Below are positions 59,882 to 64,000 of a DNA stretch of 64,000 bases, in pieces; position 1 is the stretch's first letter, and the number at the start of each line of letters is the position of its first letter. Source of the DNA: Paraburkholderia podalyriae (GTDB lineage Bacteria > Pseudomonadota > Gammaproteobacteria > Burkholderiales > Burkholderiaceae); assembly GCF_014397785.1 (NCBI RefSeq), contig NZ_VZQQ01000012.1, forward strand, positions 156,269-220,268. Reading direction: 5' to 3'. The position numbers and the translations under genes were made by a program. Below the pieces are notes generated by a model. The model was not told where the DNA came from. It worked only from the letters and a program-made list of their open reading frames with translations, and did no database searches.

Positions 59882-62146
59882 TCAAGCCAGATCGAAACGG
59901 TCCAGATCCATCATCTTGGCCCACGCGGCCACGAAATCGCGCACGAACTTGTCCTGGCCGTCCTCGCTCGCATACACCTCACCCAATGCACGCAGCACCG
60001 AGTTCGAGCCGAACACGAGATCGACGCGCGTACCCGTCCACTTGACCTCGCCGGTCTTCGCGTCGCAGCCTTCGAACGTTTCCGCGGCGGACGACAGCGG
60101 CGTCCATTCCGTACCCATGTCGAGCACATTGCGGAAGAAGTCGTTGGTCAGCGTTTCCGGCCGGTTCGTGAAGACACCGTGCGATTCGCTGCCAGCGCCC
60201 ACCTTCAGCACGCGCAGGCCGCCGATCAGCACGGTCATCTCGGGCGCCGTCAACGTCAGCAGTTGCGCCTTGTCGATCAGCAGCTTCTCGGCCGCCACCG
60301 GGAATTTGCCCTTCAGATAGTTGCGGAAGCCGTCGTGAACCGGTTCGAGCACCGCGATCGCTACGACGTCGGTCTGCTCCTGCGACGCATCCATGCGACC
60401 CGGCGAGAACGGCACGCTCACCTGATGCCCGGCGTTCTTCGCGGCCTGCTCGACGCCGGCGTTGCCCGCCAGCACGATCAGATCGGCGAGCGAAATCTTC
60501 TTGCCGCCGGACTGCGCACCATTGAACTCGCTCTGGATGCCTTCGAGCACCTTCAGCACCTTCGCCAACTCAGCGGGCTGGTTGACGTCCCAATCCTTCT
60601 GCGGCGCGAGCCGGATGCGCGCGCCGTTGGCACCGCCGCGCTTGTCCGAGCCGCGGAATGTCGAGGCCGACGCCCACGCGGTCGTGACCAGCTGCGACAC
60701 CGACAGCCCCGACGCGAGGATCTTCTGCTTCAGCGCCGCGACATCCTTGTCGTCGACGAGCGGATGATCGACGGCCGGAATCGGGTCCTGCCACAGCAGT
60801 TCCTCGGACGGCACTTCCGGGCCCAGATAACGGGCGCGCGGACCCATGTCGCGGTGCGTCAGCTTGAACCACGCGCGCGCGAACGCGTCGGCGAACTCGT
60901 CGGGATTGTCCATGAAGCGCCGCGAGATCTTTTCGTAGATCGGATCGAGGCGTAGCGACAGGTCGGTCGTCAGCATCGTCGGCGGCAGCTTTTTCGACGG
61001 GTCGTGCGCGTGCGGGATCGTGGCATCCGCGTTCTTCGCGACCCACTGATTGGCGCCCGCCGGGCTCTTCGTCAGCTCCCAGTCGTGACCGAACAGGTTC
61101 TGAAAATAGCTCATGTCCCACTGCGTCGGCGTCTCGGTCCACGTGACTTCGAGACCGCTCGTGATCGTGTCGGCGCCCTTGCCCGTGCCGTAGCTGTTGC
61201 GCCAGCCAAGCCCCCGCTCTTCGAGGCCGGCACTTTCCGGCTCCGGACCGACGTTATCGGAGGGGCCCGCGCCGTGCGTCTTGCCGAAGGTGTGGCCGCC
61301 GGCGATCAGCGCGACGGTTTCCTCGTCGTTCATCGCCATGCGCCCGAACGTTTCGCGGATGTCGACCGCCGCGGCGAGCGGATCGGGATTGCCGTCCGGG
61401 CCTTCCGGGTTCACGTAGATCAGGCCCATCTGCACCGCGCCGAGCGGGTTTTCGAGGTTGCGCCCGGGCGGATCGGTGCGGCTCTTCTCCGTGCCGTGCA
61501 GGTCCTCGTCGGCGACGAGCACGCCCTCGTCGTCTTCCCTGCCAGCCGCGCCCTTGCCGTAGCGCACGTCGCCGCCGAGCCAGGTCTTTTCATTGCCCCA
61601 GTAGACGTCCAGATCCGGTTCCCACGTGTCCTCGCGGCCGCCGCCGAAACCGAAAGTCTTGAAGCCCATCGTTTCGAGCGCGACGTTGCCGGTCAGGATC
61701 AGCAGGTCGGCCCACGAAATTTTCTGGCCGTATTTCTGCTTGATCGGCCACAGCAGCCGGCGCGCCTTGTCGAGGCTCACGTTGTCCGGCCAGCTATTGA
61801 TCGGCGCGAAACGCTGCTGCCCGCGCCCCGCGCCGCCGCGGCCGTCGCCGATGCGATAGGTGCCGGCGCTATGCCATGCCATACGTATGAACAGCGGACC
61901 GTAATGGCCGAAGTCCGCGGGCCACCAGGGCTGCGAATCGGTCATCAGCGCGGCGAGGTCTTGCTTGATCGCGGCGTAGTCGAGGCTCTTGAATGCCTCG
62001 GCATAGTTGAAGTCCTTGTCCAGCGGATTCGAGCGATCCGAATGCTGGTTCAGCAGGTCGAGGCGCAATTGCTTCGGCCACCAGTCTCGATTGGTCGTCC
62101 CGCCACCGGCGGTATGGATGAACGGGCACTTTGCTTCGCTTGACAT
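59882..62146 (-). CDS. katG: Catalase-peroxidase
   Basis: 754 residues from ATG 62146 (GGAGAGAA upstream). N-terminal active half: distal Arg-Trp-His (RMAWHSAGTYR), adduct Tyr (GLIYVNPEGP), adduct Met (FGRMAMNDEE) and proximal His (GGHTFGKTHG); the C-terminal inactive half follows (LADLIVLAGNAGVEQAAKNA). It removes hydrogen peroxide in the cytoplasm. An acidic insertion (GREDDEGVLVADEDLHGTEK) before the Tyr loop lengthens the protein slightly. The gene is monocistronic. Confidence 0.96.
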   Translation of the reverse strand: MSSEAKCPFIHTAGGGTTNRDWWPKQLRLDLLNQHSDRSNPLDKDFNYAEAFKSLDYAAIKQDLAALMTDSQPWWPADFGHYGPLFIRMAWHSAGTYRIGDGRGGAGRGQQRFAPINSWPDNVSLDKARRLLWPIKQKYGQKISWADLLILTGNVALETMGFKTFGFGGGREDTWEPDLDVYWGNEKTWLGGDVRYGKGAAGREDDEGVLVADEDLHGTEKSRTDPPGRNLENPLGAVQMGLIYVNPEGPDGNPDPLAAAVDIRETFGRMAMNDEETVALIAGGHTFGKTHGAGPSDNVGPEPESAGLEERGLGWRNSYGTGKGADTITSGLEVTWTETPTQWDMSYFQNLFGHDWELTKSPAGANQWVAKNADATIPHAHDPSKKLPPTMLTTDLSLRLDPIYEKISRRFMDNPDEFADAFARAWFKLTHRDMGPRARYLGPEVPSEELLWQDPIPAVDHPLVDDKDVAALKQKILASGLSVSQLVTTAWASASTFRGSDKRGGANGARIRLAPQKDWDVNQPAELAKVLKVLEGIQSEFNGAQSGGKKISLADLIVLAGNAGVEQAAKNAGHQVSVPFSPGRMDASQEQTDVVAIAVLEPVHDGFRNYLKGKFPVAAEKLLIDKAQLLTLTAPEMTVLIGGLRVLKVGAGSESHGVFTNRPETLTNDFFRNVLDMGTEWTPLSSAAETFEGCDAKTGEVKWTGTRVDLVFGSNSVLRALGEVYASEDGQDKFVRDFVAAWAKMMDLDRFDLA

Positions 62147-62682
62147 GCGTTCTCTCCTTTGGAGGATGTCTCCGTTGTCGATCGGAGTCGGTGCGTTGGC
62201 ACTGGCTCCAATCCCATGCAAGGTACTTGTTATGCGTTTGTCATGGTGTCAGGCTTCCGTGGCAATTTGACGATCCGAAAACCTGCCAGCCAGCCGAATG
62301 ACTCGGCAGTGCACTGATGAAATCCAAGGTCGACGCCAACCTGCCCAGCGTCTCTGACGGATGACTCCGATCGGCGCGCCACTGCTATTCGAATATAGGC
62401 GAGGGCAAAGTTCAATAGAATTCGATTACGGCAATGCCGGTAATAGAGGGCGGCTATAGCGGACAGCGACCCGCGCGACCTGCTGCGTTACTGTATGCCG
62501 ATTGATCGTCTTGTGCGTCGAAGCTTGAGCGCGCTCGCCTATTTTGCGCCAGGCGCCGCCGACTGTGTGCTAGGGTTTCGCGTTTCGTCCGCAACAGTGT
62601 GGGCACTGCTTTCTTTTCAGGCAAGCGTCGTTGATGGCGTCTGAGCGGAGCAGAATGACGCCAACCGGCGTGCGCCCGAGGA
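62147..62682. other. Gene-free region between katG and the recombinase
   Basis: 536 bp. The left part must hold the katG promoter; CTATTCGAATATAG near 62385-62398 is a 14-bp palindrome, but its spacing does not fit the four-tetrad OxyR site, so I do not assign it. No gene, repeat or tRNA is visible. Confidence 0.4.
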
Positions 62683-63939
62683 GTGTCCCGAACCGTGTCC
62701 AAAGCCGTGCCGAAAGCTGCCCCGAACGCTGAACTCGCCACCGTCCAGCCCGTCGAATCGCTCGTCGTGCCGGAACTGCTCGATGGCCGCGACGGCACCA
62801 ATCGCGGCGCGGTGGAGAACTCGCAGCTATCGGCGCGCAACGATCTCGACGCGGTGCGCGCGTGGCTCTCCAATTACGCGGACACCAAGACCACGTTCGA
62901 CAACTACCGCAAGGAAGCGGAGCGTCTGCTGCTGTGGGCCGTCGTGCAGCTCGGTAAGCCGCTGTCGTCGCTGACCCACGAGGATCTGCTGCGGTTCAAG
63001 TCATTCATCGCCGATCCGCAGCCGGCCGCTCGCTGGGTGTCGGCGAACGGCGGCAAGTACGCGCGCGGCGACGCACGCTGGCGGCCGTTCAACGGGCCGT
63101 TGTCGCCGGCCAGCCAACGCCAGGCGCTGATCATCCTGAACGCGATGTTCACGTGGCTCGTCAACGCCGGCTATCTGCGCGGCAATCCGATGGCGCTGCT
63201 GCGGCAGCGCGCGAAGCGCTCGGCGCCGCGTGTCACGCGCTATCTGTCGACGTCGCTATGGGACGAAGTGAAGCTGTTCGTCGAGCAACTGCCGCAAGAC
63301 ACCGATGCGCAACGCGCGTATTACGCGCGCTGCCGCTGGCTGACCACGCTGTTCTACCTGCAAGGCATGCGCATTTCCGAAGTCGCCGGCGGGCAGATGG
63401 GTCAGTTTTTCAGAAGGCTCGGCGCCGATGGTCAGGACCAGTGGTGGCTCGAAACGCTCGGCAAGGGCGATAAGGAGCGGATCGTGCCGGTGTCGGCCGA
63501 ACTGGTTCAGGAACTGCGCAGCTACCGGACGCTGAACGGGCTGGCCGCGCTACCGACCCGCGCCGAAGAGACGCCGCTCGTGCTGCCGTTCAAGGGCCGC
63601 AACCGCTGCTTGTCGCGCTCGGCGATTCACGACGCGATCAAGGGCATCTTCGCGGGCGCGGCCACGTGGTTGCGCGCGCGCGGTCCGGAATTCGGCGATC
63701 GCGCCGACGAACTCGAGCGCGCTTCGGCTCACTGGCTGCGGCATACGGCCGGTTCGCATCAGGCGGACGGCGGCGTCGATCTGCGCACGATCCGCGACAA
63801 TCTCGGCCACGTCTCGCTGAATACGACCAGCCTTTACCTGCACACCGAGGACGACGCGCGACATACCGAGACCGTTAATCGGCACCGGATGAACTGGGAC
63901 GACGCGAAGTCCGAAGAAGGCAATGCGGGCGGCAATTAA
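62683..63939 (+). CDS. Tyrosine recombinase/site-specific integrase
   Basis: 418 residues from GTG 62683 (GAGGA upstream). N-terminal SAM-like core-binding domain (about 55-190; LDAVRAWLSNYADTKTTFDN) and a catalytic domain with Arg (YLQGMRISEV), Lys (LGKGDKERIVPV), His-x-x-Arg (AHWLRHTAGS), His (NLGHVS) and nucleophile Tyr (TSLYLH). All five catalytic residues are present. It is XerC/D-like in layout but longer, and has neither a phage neighbour nor a tRNA beside it. It may be a chromosomal recombinase or the remnant of an integrated element continuing to the right. Confidence 0.88.
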   Translation: MSRTVSKAVPKAAPNAELATVQPVESLVVPELLDGRDGTNRGAVENSQLSARNDLDAVRAWLSNYADTKTTFDNYRKEAERLLLWAVVQLGKPLSSLTHEDLLRFKSFIADPQPAARWVSANGGKYARGDARWRPFNGPLSPASQRQALIILNAMFTWLVNAGYLRGNPMALLRQRAKRSAPRVTRYLSTSLWDEVKLFVEQLPQDTDAQRAYYARCRWLTTLFYLQGMRISEVAGGQMGQFFRRLGADGQDQWWLETLGKGDKERIVPVSAELVQELRSYRTLNGLAALPTRAEETPLVLPFKGRNRCLSRSAIHDAIKGIFAGAATWLRARGPEFGDRADELERASAHWLRHTAGSHQADGGVDLRTIRDNLGHVSLNTTSLYLHTEDDARHTETVNRHRMNWDDAKSEEGNAGGN

Positions 63940-64000
63940 GCACGGATCGGGCGCGTGAAGCGCCCAAAGCGCCTCCCCACACCGCCCGCTCCCCCAACTC

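Noticed and set aside
62380..62420. OxyR operator upstream of katG
   Set aside because: CTAT and ATAG tetrads occur, but the spacing does not give the four-tetrad N7 pattern.
62683..63939. Integrase as proof of a prophage or genomic island at the right edge
   Set aside because: No tRNA, att repeats or phage genes are visible within the window; the element, if any, lies outside.

Overview
This is high-GC proteobacterial DNA with strong codon bias. Its gene content matches a Burkholderiaceae chromosome, most likely Paraburkholderia or Burkholderia: a GDP-mannose/acyltransferase/flippase/galU exopolysaccharide locus that resembles the cepacian bce-II cluster, a NasA-CysJ fused nitrate reductase, FabV, KfrA-like, RES/Xre and class A PBP genes. 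No rRNA, tRNA, CRISPR array or complete insertion sequence was seen.

Layout. (1) 1-1.1 kb: end of a chemotaxis-type operon (unidentified 3' end, CheX/CheC-like protein, CheY-like regulator). (2) 1.1-18 kb: exopolysaccharide locus. A leftward gmd / SGNH hydrolase / acyltransferase operon diverges from a rightward secreted beta-propeller / Wzx-type flippase / double-glycosyltransferase operon; a second acyltransferase and galU follow. The locus is split at 10.9-15.0 kb by a lower-GC accessory patch holding two decayed remnants of M35 (aspzincin) metallopeptidase genes, each followed by a Cys-rich OmpA-like secreted protein gene. (3) 18-21.8 kb: malate synthase G, GlcG/HbpS-like and MOSC genes. 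(4) 21.8-31.9 kb: nitrate/nitrite assimilation: cobA diverging from nirB-nirD-nasA(fusion), then narK. (5) 32-45 kb: mixed housekeeping and stress genes (Tam, FabV, class A PBP, MFS transporter, KfrA-like protein, FolB, NnrU). (6) 41.7-55.8 kb: a stretch rich in gene debris (azoreductase, RidA, TolC, two MFS fragments, deleted alcohol dehydrogenase, frameshifted cytochrome b561) among LysR regulators, chrA and a RES/Xre toxin-antitoxin pair. (7) 55.8-64 kb: Tat-exported aspartoacylase-like protein, XRE regulator, AhpD-like protein, alcohol dehydrogenase, katG and a tyrosine recombinase.

The most striking non-coding signal is the 593-bp cobA/nirB intergenic region. The nirB side has a textbook sigma-54 -24/-12 element and two helically phased GCAC-N7-GTGC (NtrC-like) sites. 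It also has a leader RNA with two hexaloop hairpins (A at loop position 1, G at position 4), the second overlapping the 5' arm of an intrinsic terminator: the architecture of an ANTAR (NasR/NasT) antitermination target. The opposite strand carries a second complete copy of the same two-hairpin-plus-terminator design in front of cobA, so siroheme synthesis and nitrite reduction appear wired to one RNA-binding antiterminator and perhaps a shared enhancer. narK has its own sigma-54 promoter but no such leader.

Several genes are visibly broken (M35 peptidase, GST, cytochrome b561, alcohol dehydrogenase). These could be true pseudogenes or, for the one- and two-base frameshifts, sequencing errors.
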